Origin: an uncultured Clostridia bacterium | GTDB taxonomy: Bacteria > Bacillota_A > Clostridia > TANB77 > CAG-508 | Reading direction: 5' to 3' | Length of the DNA: 64,000 nt | Assembly (NCBI GenBank): GCA_947624725.1 | Contig: CANQLP010000002.1 | Coordinates: forward strand, 79,963 to 143,962 | Shown here: in pieces, positions 40,661 to 50,878 of the stretch | Position numbering within the stretch: the stretch's first letter is position 1 | How the letters are laid out: each line of letters starts with the position of its first letter | Position numbers and translations under genes: made by a program | Notes under the pieces: model-generated | Databases searched by the model: none | The model's input: only the letters and a program-made list of their open reading frames with translations | Told to the model about the DNA's origin: nothing

Positions 40661-40895
40661 TGAGGACCTTGATGTAAATGGTAGTTCCATTTACATCAAC
40701 ATGCACCGGATGCTCGTCGTGAAGCAGCTGATCCAGCATCGGCAAAGCAATGTTTACCCTGTCCGGATCAACCATCTGCAACTTAATGCAGATGTAATTC
40801 TCATTTGTTTCGGTGCTTACGCAGCTTGGGTGCAGCATATTCAAACTTTCAAATGCCCGCACCAGAGTTGAAACTTTCAATAAAGTATCTAACAT
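40656..40895 (-). CDS. Hypothetical protein, 79 residues
   Basis: Small soluble protein with GC-rich codons (CTG, GTG, CCG, GAC) quite unlike the core genes, suggesting recent transfer. It has AGGAGGACAAAT ribosome site and a TATAAT-like promoter upstream. Codon 13 is an in-frame CGG (complement of 40857-40859) that makes sense only as Arg; dropping C would give a stop within six codons. Unknown family. Confidence 0.55.
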   Translation of the reverse strand: MLDTLLKVSTLVRAFESLNMLHPSCVSTETNENYICIKLQMVDPDRVNIALPMLDQLLHDEHPVHVDVNGTTIYIKVLK

Positions 40896-41064
40896 TATTT
40901 GTCCTCCTTTTGTTTACCCATCTTGGGGTATTTTATAATTATATTATACCACATTTTGCAACTATTTGCAAACTACTCAGCCATTTTGAGGATTTTTCTA
41001 TCTTGTAATTCATAATCAAAAGTTATATAATTTATTTTGAAGTAAAATGTAAAAGGAGAAAATT

Positions 41065-42124
41065 ATGAATAATCAATCAGAAAATAATATAAATAAAGAA
41101 GTCGAAATGTATTATAAAATATTATCAGAAGACTTTCCAATGTGGCTAAAAGACTATATAAATGTTCCAGAATTACAGAGGTTAAAACGGAATAAGTATG
41201 CTATGTGGTACAGATTATTCAAAGATTTTTAATTATAGAGCCTTCAATTCCACATTTAATCACAGTATAGGTGTAGCTTTAATAGTGTGGAATTTTACTC
41301 ATGATAAAAAGCAAACTATTGCAGGACTATATCATGACATAGCAACTCCAACTTTTAAACATTGTATAGATTTCATGAATGGAGATTCAGAACATCAAGA
41401 ATCAACAGAGGAAAGGACAGAAGAAATAATAAAAAGTTCAAAAGAGATAATGAAATTATTAGAAAAAGATGGAATAAAAGTAGAAGAAATTTCTAATTAT
41501 CATATATATCCGATTGCAGACAATGATACACCAAAATTAAGTGCAGATAGATTTGAATATACTTTTTCAAACGGCTTGTTTTTATATGGAGCATTAGACT
41601 TAGAAAAAATAAAATATTTTTATGATAATGTAACTGTACTAAAAAATGAAGAGGGAATAGAAGAATTAGGATTTAAAGATGTAGATGTGTGCGAGGAATA
41701 TCTTCATACTGTACTGCCTATTTATTCAAACTATGATGATGATAATAATAGAACTGTTATGCAATTTTTTGCAGATATTGTGAAGGATATGAATTTAAAA
41801 GGATATATAACAATAGATGACTTGTATAAATTATCAGAAAGAGAAGTAATTGATAAAATATTAAATTGTGAAGATAAAAATATTAGAGAGAATTTTATTA
41901 ATTTCCAAAATGCAACCGAAGTATATGGAAGTGATAATGAAATTACGGATAAATACTGTATAAGTGTAAAAGGAAAGAGAAGATATGTAATACCATTAGT
42001 ACAAAGTAAAAAAGGAACATGTAGAATAGACCAAGTATCTGAACAAGCAGAGGAAGATTTAAAAAAGTATTTTAGTGCAAAACGCCATAAATATACAGGA
42101 TTTAATTTTATATATAGGATATAA
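41065..42124 (+). CDS. HD-domain phosphohydrolase, with +1 CGG site
   Basis: 352 residues restored. ATG 41065 follows AAAGGAGAA. The first 41 codons end in ...PELQRLK, then in-frame CGG 41188-41190. Dropping C 41188 gives GGA ATA AGT (GISMLCGTDYSKIF) and the HD domain: NHSIGVA, then LYHDIATPTFKH with the metal-binding HD pair, which is the usual spacing after an R-L-K-G-I segment (compare RLRGIKQLG in related HD proteins). Conventional reading stops after 55 codons. Likely a nucleotide or dNTP phosphohydrolase; substrate unknown. Confidence 0.85.
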
Positions 42125-42128
42125 TAAA

Positions 42129-42160
42129 ATATAGTGGAATTTTATTTCCACTATATAATT
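42129..42160. terminator. Terminator between convergent genes
   Basis: ATATAGTGGAA / TTTCCACTATAT hairpin between the HD gene and the metallo-hydrolase gene. Confidence 0.7.
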
Positions 42161-42172
42161 TTATAATCGTAA

Positions 42173-43045
42173 TTATTTTTGCTTCCAGTACATTTTATTA
42201 TCTTTAAAATCGTATATAAGCATATCTTGATCTATTAAATAAGATAAATAAGCTTTTGTAGTACTTCCAATTAGTACATATTGATTTATATTCATTGTAA
42301 GATTATATTCAGAAAAAATATATTGTAAAATTTCCTCAAAGGTCTTTTCTGTTTTGCAAAAATCAAAAATTTTAGATACAATCTCATTTATATTTTTTCT
42401 ATTTATATTGATTAATTGTGTGATATCGTTAGTGGCCTCTGCATGAGAAGGAATGTATAACTTGCCATGAAGGTTTTCTAAAAAGTCTAAAGTATTCAAA
42501 AATTCTTTAACATTATATATATAGCATAAATGATATTTGTTAATTGTTCCTTCGCTAAATAATGAATCTGCCAAAAAATACACATCATCACTTGTCTTAA
42601 TTCCAATCATATCAAAGAAGTGTCCTTTTAAAGAAAAATATTCTAATTCGTCAGGTAGATTATTTTCTAAAGATTTTACATTAGATTCTTTTGCAAATAA
42701 GAATTTGTTTTGTAAATCTGCAAAAGGGTAACTTCCATATAAAAGAGAAGGCTCTAGTATAGGACTTTGAATGAAACTTTTTTCAATGCCGTAAGCGAGA
42801 ATTTCACAATTTGTTCTATCTTGTATAAGTTTATTTCCACCAATATGGTCTGCATGAGAATGAGTGTTAATAATTCCCTTAACTTTAAAACCTTGTTCAT
42901 CTATTATTTTAAGTATCTTTTTTCCAGCATCTTTATCATTTCCAGAATCAATTAAATAAACATTTTCATTATCTACTCGGTATATCCCTATATTTGTAGG
43001 ATTTTTAATGTAATAAGTTCTTTCTCCACATTGTATAAGCTCCAT
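42173..43045 (-). CDS. Metallo-beta-lactamase-fold hydrolase
   Basis: 290 residues. Metal motif HSHADHIGG near residue 62, further ligand in FSLKGHFFDMIG (GH) and FLADSLF (D), then PSHAEA. A C-terminal winged-helix-like segment follows. Matches the glyoxalase II-like/YflN-type MBL group. Single gene, ATG 43045 behind GGAGGTG. No in-frame CGG. Confidence 0.85.
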   Translation of the reverse strand: MELIQCGERTYYIKNPTNIGIYRVDNENVYLIDSGNDKDAGKKILKIIDEQGFKVKGIINTHSHADHIGGNKLIQDRTNCEILAYGIEKSFIQSPILEPSLLYGSYPFADLQNKFLFAKESNVKSLENNLPDELEYFSLKGHFFDMIGIKTSDDVYFLADSLFSEGTINKYHLCYIYNVKEFLNTLDFLENLHGKLYIPSHAEATNDITQLININRKNINEIVSKIFDFCKTEKTFEEILQYIFSEYNLTMNINQYVLIGSTTKAYLSYLIDQDMLIYDFKDNKMYWKQK

Positions 43046-43283
43046 AAAAGTTACACCTCCAATAATTTTACAAATACATTATAGCATCTAAAATATAAAT
43101 AAGCAATAAAGTAAGTCTCAAGATGCTAAAATTTAAGTAGAAATAATATCTTGACAATTAAAATAAAAGAATATATAATTGCGTCGATATACAAAGTAAT
43201 AAGCTGTTTTAATACTAATTATTATAAACAGCAAAGATTTAGGAAGGGTGTAATTAAAACAAACAATCTGAAAGGGGAAAACA

Positions 43284-43883
43284 ATGGAGGAAATGGTCGT
43301 ACTTCGAGAGGCGCTCATGCGGCAAGAAATCTATGGGGACTTAACCAAAAGAGAAGTGGAGTACATACCAAAGGCAAACAAGGTAGTATTTTTGCCAGAA
43401 GAAACGGGGTATCACAAGAAGCAAAAGGCAAAGACAGAAGAACTTTGCTACTATCCATTTTTACTTGGAAAAAAGAAAAAGTTATGCCTTGCAGCTATTA
43501 CAAAGAAGTTCAGACTTACACTTAGGGGAGAAAAGCTTTACAAAAATGCATCAGAGTTATTAACACGATATGCCCATATGTATGATAATGAGGCATATAA
43601 TGCAAAGGGCTACGAACTTGAGACCACAGAATTTTGTGACTTGCCAGAAGAAATTAGGCTAAGTGACAGAAAATTCTGGGTTGTAAGTCACTCGAGCCAA
43701 AAGGGATTTCCGTATGCTAATAACGGAGAAATATTTTTACATGGAGCATTTTCCTCCGGTGGATATGGCAATACTTATTCACACTCAATTTGCGTAATAA
43801 TAAATTTGCCAGATAAAATGATGGCAAATTTAAGCGAAGAAAAGATACATCTGATATGGCACAGCTTTATGGAAAGAGAATAG
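43284..43883 (+). CDS. Hypothetical protein, 199 residues
   Basis: Soluble protein with AAAGGGGAAAAC ribosome site. Notable segments are KKKKLCLAAITKKFRLTLRG and SHSSQKGFPYANNGEIFLHG. Codons are somewhat richer in G+C than the core genes. The 230 bases upstream hold no other gene. Unknown family. Confidence 0.6.
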   Translation: MEEMVVLREALMRQEIYGDLTKREVEYIPKANKVVFLPEETGYHKKQKAKTEELCYYPFLLGKKKKLCLAAITKKFRLTLRGEKLYKNASELLTRYAHMYDNEAYNAKGYELETTEFCDLPEEIRLSDRKFWVVSHSSQKGFPYANNGEIFLHGAFSSGGYGNTYSHSICVIINLPDKMMANLSEEKIHLIWHSFMERE

Positions 43884-43931
43884 TTATATTTTGTGATTAA
43901 TAAAAATTTCTAACCTTCTAAAAATCTAAAA

Positions 43932-43992
43932 AGCATAGAATTTATGCTGTCTAAAAATCGTATGAATACAGAATATTCGTACGATTTTCTTT
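43932..43992 (+). terminator. Two hairpins ending the gene before the ribosomal operon
   Basis: AGCATAGAATTTATGCT, then AAAATCGTATGAATA / TATTCGTACGATTTT with T-rich end. Confidence 0.7.
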
Positions 43993-44089
43993 ATTGCATA
44001 GGAAAAGTAGATTTTACTTAGGGATTACGAGTTATCAAGTGCAATATATAAAGAAAATATAAAAAATTACAAAAATATTACAAAAAGCC

Positions 44090-44118
44090 TTGACATACGG
44101 AAATATGCGTTGTATAAT
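44090..44118 (+). promoter_or_regulatory. Sigma-A promoter of the S10 ribosomal operon
   Basis: TTGACA (44090-44095), 17-base spacer, TATAAT (44113-44118), 260 bases before rpsJ. The leader contains ACTAGAG / CTCTAGT (about 44118-44168) as a possible regulatory stem. Confidence 0.88.
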
Positions 44119-44190
44119 ACTAGAGTACGAAATTTTGCGTTGAAGTAGAATGTGGCTACATCTCTAGTTTTCCGTAAGGAAAGAAGGAGA

Positions 44191-44307
44191 ATGGAGGGAA
44201 CTTCTATGGAGCATGTCGTGGCTATGACCAAGGCGATAAGTTTTTATAATAATAAACGCTTATCCCAAGAAATAATTAAATATGCTTGGGATTATATAAT
44301 GAGTTAG
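44191..44307 (+). CDS. Leader small open reading frame before rpsJ
   Basis: 38 codons from ATG 44191, behind a good GAAAGAAGGAGA ribosome site, reading MEGTSMEHVVAMTKAISFYN and ending KYAWDYIMS at TAG 44305-44307. It lies in the S10 operon leader downstream of the promoter. It may be a leader peptide or a small protein. Its second half is A+T-rich and ordinary in codon use, while its first half is not. Unrecognised. Confidence 0.4.
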   Translation: MEGTSMEHVVAMTKAISFYNNKRLSQEIIKYAWDYIMS

Positions 44308-44377
44308 TTAGAAACACCAGGATGCGTTTTAAACTTGCCAAGGTATCACAATAATATAAAAGGAGGGAATTTATACT

Positions 44378-44707
44378 ATGGCAGTAAAAAACAATGTAGT
44401 AGGTAGTGAAAAAATAAGAATCAGATTGAAAGCTTATGATCATGTTGTTCTAGAACAGTCTGCTGAGAAGATAGTAGATACTGCTAAAAGAACAGGAGCA
44501 AAAGTATCAGGACCTATTCCACTACCAACACAAAAAGAAGTAGTAACAATTTTGCGTTGTCCTCACAAATATAAAGATTCAAGAGAACAATTTGAAATGA
44601 GAACACATAAAAGAGTTATTGATATTTTTTACCCAACACAAAAAACAGTTGATAGTCTAATGAAATTAGAATTACCTGCTGGTGTTGATATAGAAATGAA
44701 ATTATAA
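44378..44707 (+). CDS. rpsJ: 30S ribosomal protein S10
   Basis: 109 residues; [28 protein letters not shown] spans the start, with GPIPLPT and HKRVIDIF motifs. First protein gene of the superoperon; also NusB partner in antitermination. AAAGGAGGG ribosome site. No in-frame CGG. Confidence 0.97.
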   Translation: MAVKNNVVGSEKIRIRLKAYDHVVLEQSAEKIVDTAKRTGAKVSGPIPLPTQKEVVTILRCPHKYKDSREQFEMRTHKRVIDIFYPTQKTVDSLMKLELPAGVDIEMKL

Positions 44708-44779
44708 TTTCTATAAAAAAGAAAATTAGAAAATAATCTAAAAACAAATAGAATAATTGAAGGAAGGAGAGAGTTCATT

Positions 44780-45412
44780 ATGGAAAAGGCAATAATAGGA
44801 AAGAAAATTGGAATGACTCAAATATTTGATGAAGCAGGATTAGTTATTCCAGTTACAGTTATAGAAGCCGGACCTTGCGTTGTTACACAAGTTAAAACAG
44901 TAGAAACAGACGGATATAATAGTGTACAATTAGGATTTGGCGAAGTAAAAGACAAAAAAGTTAATAAGCCTTTAAAAGGACATTTCAAAAAATCTAAACT
45001 TGAAGCTAAAAAGCATTTAAGAGAATTTAGAGTTGATGATATAGAAATATCAGTAGGAGATGTTGTAAAAGCAGATGTATTTGCAGCAGGAGACAGAATA
45101 GATGTACAAGGAATATCTAAAGGAAAGGGATTCCAAGGCGTAATTAAGCGTCATGGACAATCAAGAGGACCAATGGGACATGGTTCTATGTATCATAGAA
45201 GACCAGGTTCAATGGGATCTACATCTACACCAGGTAGAGTTTTCAAAGGAAAGAAATTACCAGGACATATGGGAGTTCAAACTGTTACAGTTCAAAACTT
45301 AGATGTAGTAAAAGTAGATTTAGATAAAAATGTATTATTAGTAAAAGGTAGTGTACCAGGAGCAAAAGGTGCTATCTTAAAAATAAAAAAATCAGTAAAA
45401 AAAGCTAAATAG
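44780..45412 (+). CDS. rplC: 50S ribosomal protein L3
   Basis: 210 residues; [13 protein letters not shown] at the start and the [15 protein letters not shown] loop near residue 135. Binds the peptidyl-transferase region of 23S rRNA. Normal length. Confidence 0.97.
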   Translation: MEKAIIGKKIGMTQIFDEAGLVIPVTVIEAGPCVVTQVKTVETDGYNSVQLGFGEVKDKKVNKPLKGHFKKSKLEAKKHLREFRVDDIEISVGDVVKADVFAAGDRIDVQGISKGKGFQGVIKRHGQSRGPMGHGSMYHRRPGSMGSTSTPGRVFKGKKLPGHMGVQTVTVQNLDVVKVDLDKNVLLVKGSVPGAKGAILKIKKSVKKAK

Positions 45413-45429
45413 GAAAGGAGGAAAATTAA

Positions 45430-46053
45430 ATGCCAAAAATAGATGTTTATGATATTAAAGGTAAAAAAGTTAGTACTTTAGATTTAAGCGAAGAAGTATT
45501 TGGAATAGTTCCAAATGAAAATGCTGTTCATACAGTTCTTACAAATTATTTAGCAAATCAAAGACAAGGAACACAAAGTACTAAAACAAGAGCAGAAGTT
45601 TCTGGTGGTGGTAAGAAACCATGGAAACAAAAAGGAACAGGTAGAGCAAGACAAGGAAGTACACGCGCTCCACAATGGATAAAAGGTGGAATAGCACTTG
45701 GACCAAAACCTCGTACTTACTCTTTCAAAGTAAATAAGAAAGAAAAGAGATTAGCTATTAAATCAATATTAAGCTCAAAAGTAGCTGAAAGTGAATTAGT
45801 AGTTGTAGACAAATTAGAATTCAAAGAGATTAAAACAAAACAAATGGTAGAAGCATTGAATAATTTAAAAGTTGAGGGAAAAGCATTAGTTCTTTTACCA
45901 GAAAAGAATGAAAATGTTCAAAAATCTACAAGAAACATTGAAGGACTTAAAACAAGTCTTGTAAATACAATCAATGTTTATGATTTATTAAAATATACAA
46001 AATTAGTAGTTACAGTAGATACTATAAAGAAACTAGAGGAGGTGTATGCTTAA
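45430..46053 (+). CDS. rplD: 50S ribosomal protein L4
   Basis: 207 residues with the exit-tunnel loop [24 protein letters not shown] near residues 55-80 and SIRAPQW-like STRAPQW. In other bacteria L4 represses the S10 operon. AAAGGAGG ribosome site. Confidence 0.97.
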   Translation: MPKIDVYDIKGKKVSTLDLSEEVFGIVPNENAVHTVLTNYLANQRQGTQSTKTRAEVSGGGKKPWKQKGTGRARQGSTRAPQWIKGGIALGPKPRTYSFKVNKKEKRLAIKSILSSKVAESELVVVDKLEFKEIKTKQMVEALNNLKVEGKALVLLPEKNENVQKSTRNIEGLKTSLVNTINVYDLLKYTKLVVTVDTIKKLEEVYA

Positions 46054-46055
46054 CG

Positions 46056-46403
46056 ATGAAAGCTGAAGATATAATAATAGCACCAATAATAACAGAAAAA
46101 AGTAGTGCTGATATAAGCGAAGGAAGATATACCTTTGAAGTTAATAAAAAAGCTACTAAAGTAGAAATTGCAAAAGCAGTTGAAAAGCTTTTTGAAGTTA
46201 AAGTATTAAAGGTAAATACAATTTCTGTAAAAGGAAAAGAAAAAAGAATGGGTGCCAATGTTGGAATGACACCAGACTGGAAAAAAGCAATAGTTACAAT
46301 AGATACAAACCCACAAGATATGACATATCTTGGAAAAGGTGGAAAAGAAGTTAAAGTAACTAAGAAATACAAGGATTCAATTGACGAATTCATGGGAGCT
46401 TAA
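46056..46403 (+). CDS. rplW: 50S ribosomal protein L23
   Basis: 115 residues; [12 protein letters not shown] at the start and [14 protein letters not shown]. Sits at the exit tunnel and docks SRP/trigger factor. Follows L4 by two bases. Confidence 0.96.
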   Translation: MKAEDIIIAPIITEKSSADISEGRYTFEVNKKATKVEIAKAVEKLFEVKVLKVNTISVKGKEKRMGANVGMTPDWKKAIVTIDTNPQDMTYLGKGGKEVKVTKKYKDSIDEFMGA

Positions 46404-46407
46404 AAAT

Positions 46408-46599
46408 ATGAATAGAGAAGATTTAAGAGCAGAAGCTACAATTTTAATAAAAGTAGCTACGATGATTAAAGAAGGATCAGCGATACCTTCTACAGAAGCT
46501 ATAAAACATATGCTAGCACTTAATAATGAAATTTATAGAGCTGGCAGAAAAATGAATTATCCAGAAGAAAGAGAAGAACAAGAGGAAGAAGAAAGATAA
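46408..46599 (+). CDS. Small hypothetical protein inserted between L23 and L2
   Basis: 63 residues from ATG 46408, four bases after rplW, ending in an acidic tail (EEREEQEEEER). Helical; contains EATILIKVATMIKEG. No gene normally lies here in the S10 operon. With the structured region behind it, this looks like an insertion. Unrecognised. Confidence 0.5.
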   Translation: MNREDLRAEATILIKVATMIKEGSAIPSTEAIKHMLALNNEIYRAGRKMNYPEEREEQEEEER

Positions 46600-46888
46600 A
46601 ATATCCAGAAAATACTGGGATAATAAATAATATCTGCAATGCGGAGCAGGAAAAAATCCGTAAATATATTAAGTAAAAATGAACTTATCTAAAAGGCAAA
46701 ATGCGTTTAATCTAGGATTACGATTAATTGATAATAATAAGTAAAAATAGAGAACTTATCAAAAGTACCGTAATGCTAGGAAAACGAGACGAATAATCTT
46801 GAGATTAACCTAGTGGTTATCGAAAGATTTTCGGCGAAGTTTGAAGACGCAGAACGGTGCTTTTCATAAGTTCGAGAAAGGAAAATGT
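46600..46888 (+). ncRNA. Structured intergenic region before rplB (candidate cis RNA)
   Basis: 288 bases without a gene in the middle of the superoperon. Hairpins visible: CTGC...GCAG (46635-46650), TAATC-TAG-GATTA (46708-46720), CTAGG...CCTAG (46776-46813) enclosing AATC-TTGA-GATT, and CGAAA-GAT-TTTCG (46821-46833). An imperfect direct repeat (AAGTAAAAAT..GAACTTATC.AAAAG) occurs at 46671 and 46739. No known RNA family recognised. Confidence 0.45.
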
Positions 46889-47710
46889 ATGAAACACTTT
46901 AAAGCATATACTCCATCAAGAAGAAATATGACAGTTTCTTCATTTGAAGAAGTAACAAAGAAAACACCTGAGAAATCACTACTTGCAAAGAAAAAGAAAA
47001 ATGCAGGAAGAAACTCTTATGGTAGAATAACAGTTAGACATCAAGGTGGAGGAAACAGACAAAAATATAGAATAATTGATTTTAAACGCGATAAGGACGA
47101 TATGGAAGCTACAGTAATTGGTATCGAATATGATCCAAATCGTAGCAGTAATATAGCACTTATTGAATACAAAGACGGAGAAAGAAGATATATAATTGCA
47201 CCACAAGGATTAACAAATGGAGATAAGGTAGTATCAGGAGCAAAGGTTGATATCAAACCAGGAAACTGTATGCCAATCGAGAGCATACCAGTAGGTACTA
47301 TGATTCATAATATTGAATTAAATCCAGGTCAAGGTGCTAAGTTGGTTAGAACAGCAGGACAAAGTGCACAACTTATGGCAAAAGAAGGAAAATATGCACA
47401 TGTAAGACTTCCATCAGGAGAAATGAGATTAGTTGCAGTAAGATGTAGAGCAACAATCGGAGTTATAGGAAATTCTGATCATGAAAATGTTAAATTAGGT
47501 AAAGCTGGTAGAAAAAGACATATGGGAATCAGACCTACAGTTCGTGGTAGCGTTATGAACCCAGTAGATCACCCTCATGGTGGTGGTGAAGGTAAAGCAC
47601 CAGTAGGTCGTCCTGGACCACTTACTCCTTGGGGTAAACCAGCACTTGGATATAAGACAAGAAAGAAACATAAAACTTCTGACAAATTTATTGTTAAGAG
47701 AAGAAAATAA
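46889..47710 (+). CDS. rplB: 50S ribosomal protein L2
   Basis: 273 residues from ATG 46889 ([16 protein letters not shown]), behind AGAAAGGAAAAT. The motif [20 protein letters not shown] is near the C terminus. The in-frame extension to 46841 is rejected because it lies in the structured leader. Essential for peptidyl transfer. Confidence 0.97.
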   Translation: MKHFKAYTPSRRNMTVSSFEEVTKKTPEKSLLAKKKKNAGRNSYGRITVRHQGGGNRQKYRIIDFKRDKDDMEATVIGIEYDPNRSSNIALIEYKDGERRYIIAPQGLTNGDKVVSGAKVDIKPGNCMPIESIPVGTMIHNIELNPGQGAKLVRTAGQSAQLMAKEGKYAHVRLPSGEMRLVAVRCRATIGVIGNSDHENVKLGKAGRKRHMGIRPTVRGSVMNPVDHPHGGGEGKAPVGRPGPLTPWGKPALGYKTRKKHKTSDKFIVKRRK

Positions 47711-47754
47711 TTTATTAGAGAGAATAGATTTTAAAAAAGGAGGTTACAAAACCT

Positions 47755-48036
47755 ATGTCAAGATCAAGCAAGAAAATGCCTTTTGTTGAGCCTAAACTAC
47801 TAAAAAGAGTTGAAGCTATGAACGAAACAGGAAAAAAAGAAGTATTAAAAACATGGTCAAGAGCATCAACAATATATCCACAAATGGTAGGACATACAAT
47901 AGCTGTACATGACGGAAGAAAACATGTACCAGTATATATTGCTGAAGAAATGATAGGACATAAATTAGGTGAATTTGCTCCTACAAGAACATTTAAAGGT
48001 CATGCGGGAGAAAAAGCATCAACTGTTAAAAATTAG
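47755..48036 (+). CDS. rpsS: 30S ribosomal protein S19
   Basis: 93 residues; [19 protein letters not shown] start, [11 protein letters not shown] and [13 protein letters not shown] motifs. Binds the 30S head with S13. Confidence 0.97.
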   Translation: MSRSSKKMPFVEPKLLKRVEAMNETGKKEVLKTWSRASTIYPQMVGHTIAVHDGRKHVPVYIAEEMIGHKLGEFAPTRTFKGHAGEKASTVKN

Positions 48037-48065
48037 AGATTAAAAATAAGGAGGTTTAGCAAATC

Positions 48066-48419
48066 ATGGAGGAAGTAGCAAACTTAGAAGCTAGAGCAAC
48101 TCTTAAATATGCAAGAATTTCAGCTAGAAAAGTAAAAATTGTTGCAGATTTAATAAGAGGAAAAGATGTAAATGAAGCATTAGCAATAGTTAAATTTACA
48201 CCAAAAATAGCATCAGAAACTATTGAAAAGCTATTAAAATCAGCAATCGCAAATGCTGAAAATAATCACAACATGAATAGTCAAAATTTATATGTAGCTG
48301 AAATCTATGCAAATCAAGGTCCAACTCTAAAAAGAATTAGACCAGCAGCTAAAGGTTCAGCAGTAAGAATAAGAAAAAGAACAAGTCATATAACAATAGT
48401 ATTAAAGGAAAGAGTATAG
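48066..48419 (+). CDS. rplV: 50S ribosomal protein L22
   Basis: 117 residues; [19 protein letters not shown] near the start and the tunnel loop [20 protein letters not shown] near the end. Normal length. Confidence 0.97.
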   Translation: MEEVANLEARATLKYARISARKVKIVADLIRGKDVNEALAIVKFTPKIASETIEKLLKSAIANAENNHNMNSQNLYVAEIYANQGPTLKRIRPAAKGSAVRIRKRTSHITIVLKERV

Positions 48420-48438
48420 GAAGGAGGAGCTATATAAT

Positions 48439-49101
48439 ATGGGACAGAAAATGCATCCACACGGATTAAGAATTGGTGTAATTAAAGACTGGGATTCAAA
48501 ATGGTATGCAGATAACAAACATTATTCAGATTACCTAGTAGAAGACCACAAAATTCGTGAATATGTTAAGAAAAAATTATTTGTTAGTGGTATTTCAAAA
48601 GTTGTTATTGAAAGAACTACTAAATTAGTTAAAGTTAATGTTTATACAGCAAAACCTGGATTAGTAATAGGAAAAGGTGGAACTTTAGTAGAAACATTAA
48701 AAACAGAATTACAAAAAATGATAGGAAAAGATGTTAAAATTGACATCATCGAAGTTAAAGATTTAGATACTAATGCACAATTAGTTGCAGAAAGTATATG
48801 TGCACAACTAGAAAAGAGAGTATCATTTAGACGTGCAATGAAACAAGCAATGGCTAAAGCTATGAAAGCAGGTGCTTTAGGAATAAAGACATCTGTATCA
48901 GGAAGATTAGCAGGAGCTGATATGGCAAGAACAGAATTTTATAAAGAAGGTACAATACCTCTTCAAACTTTAAGAGCTGATATAGACTATGGTTTTTATG
49001 AAGCTGATACAACTTATGGAAAAATAGGTGTTAAAGTTTGGATATATAAAGGAGAAGTTCTTCCTACTAAGAAAACTAAAACAGAAGGGGGAGAAGAATA
49101 A
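48439..49101 (+). CDS. rpsC: 30S ribosomal protein S3
   Basis: 220 residues; [24 protein letters not shown] begins the protein (first 12 residues typical), KH domain VIGKGG near residue 75. mRNA entry helicase. Overlaps rplP by one base. Confidence 0.97.
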   Translation: MGQKMHPHGLRIGVIKDWDSKWYADNKHYSDYLVEDHKIREYVKKKLFVSGISKVVIERTTKLVKVNVYTAKPGLVIGKGGTLVETLKTELQKMIGKDVKIDIIEVKDLDTNAQLVAESICAQLEKRVSFRRAMKQAMAKAMKAGALGIKTSVSGRLAGADMARTEFYKEGTIPLQTLRADIDYGFYEADTTYGKIGVKVWIYKGEVLPTKKTKTEGGEE

Positions 49102-49532
49102 TGCCATTAATGCCAAAAAGAACAAAATATAGAAAAATGCAAAAAGGTAGAAATAGAGGAAAAGCAACAAGAGGAACAAAAGTTACTGATGGAGAATATG
49201 GACTTCAAGCAACAGGAAGTGCGCTTATAAAATCAAACCAAATAGAAGCTGCACGTATTGCAATGACTCGTTATATAAAAAGAGGTGGAAAAGTTTGGAT
49301 AAAAATATTCCCAGACAAACCAATAACAAAGAAACCTGCTGAAACTCGTATGGGTAAAGGTAAAGGTGCTCCTGAATATTGGGTTGCTAGAGTAAAACCA
49401 GGAAGAGTAATGTTTGAAATAGCAGGCATTCCTGAAGAGACAGCAAAGGAAGCTTTAAGACTTGCTGCAAATAAACTACCAATAAAATCAAAATTTGTAG
49501 CAAAAGAAAATAACATGGGTGGTGATGAATAG
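49101..49532 (+). CDS. rplP: 50S ribosomal protein L16
   Basis: 143 residues; [20 protein letters not shown] start, [20 protein letters not shown] near residue 80. Stop directly abuts the rpmC start. Confidence 0.97.
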   Translation: MPLMPKRTKYRKMQKGRNRGKATRGTKVTDGEYGLQATGSALIKSNQIEAARIAMTRYIKRGGKVWIKIFPDKPITKKPAETRMGKGKGAPEYWVARVKPGRVMFEIAGIPEETAKEALRLAANKLPIKSKFVAKENNMGGDE

Positions 49533-49733
49533 ATGAAGATGAATAAAATAAATGAAATGTCTTCACAAGAATTAGAAAAAGAATTAGGAGAATTAAAAAC
49601 TGAATTATTTAAGTTAAGATTTAGTCTAGCAACAAACGGATTAGACAATCCTATGAAAATAAAAGAAGTAAAGAAAGATATTGCTAGGGTAAATACAGTA
49701 TTGAGAAAAAGAGAATTAGAAGCTAAAAATTAG
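49533..49733 (+). CDS. rpmC: 50S ribosomal protein L29
   Basis: 66 residues, coiled-coil; [19 protein letters not shown] and [18 protein letters not shown] 49533 is immediately after the L16 stop; ATG 49539 is an alternative. Confidence 0.95.
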   Translation: MKMNKINEMSSQELEKELGELKTELFKLRFSLATNGLDNPMKIKEVKKDIARVNTVLRKRELEAKN

Positions 49734-49757
49734 TTGGAAAGGAGAAATCTGTAGGAT

Positions 49758-50012
49758 ATGGAAAGAAATCTTCGTAAAGTTATGATTGGTACAGTAACAT
49801 CAGATAAAATGGATAAAACAGTTGTTGTATCAGTCGAAACAAGTGTTAGACACAGCAATTATAAGAAGACAATGAAAAGAACATATAAATTAAAAGCGCA
49901 TGACGAGCAAAATGAATGTCATGTAGGAGACAAAGTAAAAGTTATGGAAACAAGACCTTTATCTAAACAAAAAAGATGGAGAGTTGTACAAATACTTGAA
50001 AAAGCAGAATAA
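49758..50012 (+). CDS. rpsQ: 30S ribosomal protein S17
   Basis: 84 residues; [17 protein letters not shown] start and [17 protein letters not shown] end. Binds 16S helix 11. Confidence 0.97.
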   Translation: MERNLRKVMIGTVTSDKMDKTVVVSVETSVRHSNYKKTMKRTYKLKAHDEQNECHVGDKVKVMETRPLSKQKRWRVVQILEKAE

Positions 50013-50090
50013 TAAAGGATAAAAATGATAAAGAATTTAAAGATTAAATCAAGTTTTTCATTTAATCATAGGAAGGAGGACAAAGACAAA

Positions 50091-50459
50091 ATGGTTCAAC
50101 AACAAAGTATATTAAATGTTGCCGATAACACAGGTGCAAAAGAGATTATGTGCATCAGATGTTTAGGTGGTTCATATAGAAGATATGCGAATATTGGTGA
50201 TGTAATAGTTGCTTCAGTTAAAGATGCTACACCAGGAGGAGTTGTAAAAAAAGGTGATGTTGTAAAGGCTGTTGTAGTAAGAAGCAAAAAAGGAGTAAGA
50301 CGCGCTGATGGTTCATATATAAAATTTGATGAAAATGCAGCTGTAATAATTCGTGAAGACGGAACACCAAGAGGAACTCGTATATTTGGTCCAGTAGCTA
50401 GAGAGTTAAGAGAGAAGGAGTATATGAAGATTCTTTCACTTGCTCCAGAAGTACTTTAG
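50091..50459 (+). CDS. rplN: 50S ribosomal protein L14
   Basis: 122 residues from ATG 50091, behind GGAAGGAGGA; the in-frame extension to 50025 is rejected. [17 protein letters not shown] start, [19 protein letters not shown] near the end. Confidence 0.96.
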   Translation: MVQQQSILNVADNTGAKEIMCIRCLGGSYRRYANIGDVIVASVKDATPGGVVKKGDVVKAVVVRSKKGVRRADGSYIKFDENAAVIIREDGTPRGTRIFGPVARELREKEYMKILSLAPEVL

Positions 50460-50469
50460 AAGAAATGAA

Positions 50470-50512
50470 AAGCGGCGTCTTGCGTTGTCAAGCGTCGGTT
50501 TTAGACAGATGT
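50470..50512 (+). repeat. Intergenic hairpin element, partial copy D
   Basis: Between rplN and rplX. It carries the 5' half pattern of the family, TCTTGCGTTGTCAAGCGTCGG, comparable to TATTACGTTGTTAAGCTTCGG in copy B, but lacks the AGGC-loop-GCCT core. Confidence 0.45.
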
Positions 50513-50548
50513 TGAGTTTAAAGATATTATTTAAGAGAAGGTGAAAAA

Positions 50549-50857
50549 ATGAAAATAAAAAAAGGCGATACAGTTTATGTTTTATCAGGAAATGATAAAG
50601 GTAAAAAAGGTGAAGTCCTAGAAATTATACCTAAAACTGAAAAAGTAATAGTTAAGGGTGTAAATATCAGAAAAAGACACATTAAACCTAAAAAACAAGG
50701 CGAAGAAGGAGGAATTATACCAGTAGAATGTGCTATACATAGTAGCAAAATCGCTGTTGTATGTCCTAAATGTAATAAGCCAACAAGAATAGGTTATGAA
50801 TTAGATAAAGACGAAAAAGTACGCGTTTGTAAGAAATGCGGAGCTAAATTAAAATAG
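50549..50857 (+). CDS. rplX: 50S ribosomal protein L24
   Basis: 102 residues; KKGDTVYVLSGNDKGKKGEV KOW motif at the start, then a zinc-ribbon-like pair CPKCN and CKKCG at the end. Assembly initiator. Confidence 0.96.
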   Translation: MKIKKGDTVYVLSGNDKGKKGEVLEIIPKTEKVIVKGVNIRKRHIKPKKQGEEGGIIPVECAIHSSKIAVVCPKCNKPTRIGYELDKDEKVRVCKKCGAKLK

Positions 50858-50878
50858 AAAGGAGGAAAATGAAGAGTT

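Noticed and set aside
43151..43525. Alternative gene overlapping the start of the gene at 43284
   Set aside because: No ribosome site and unlikely residue composition; it is a shadow frame.
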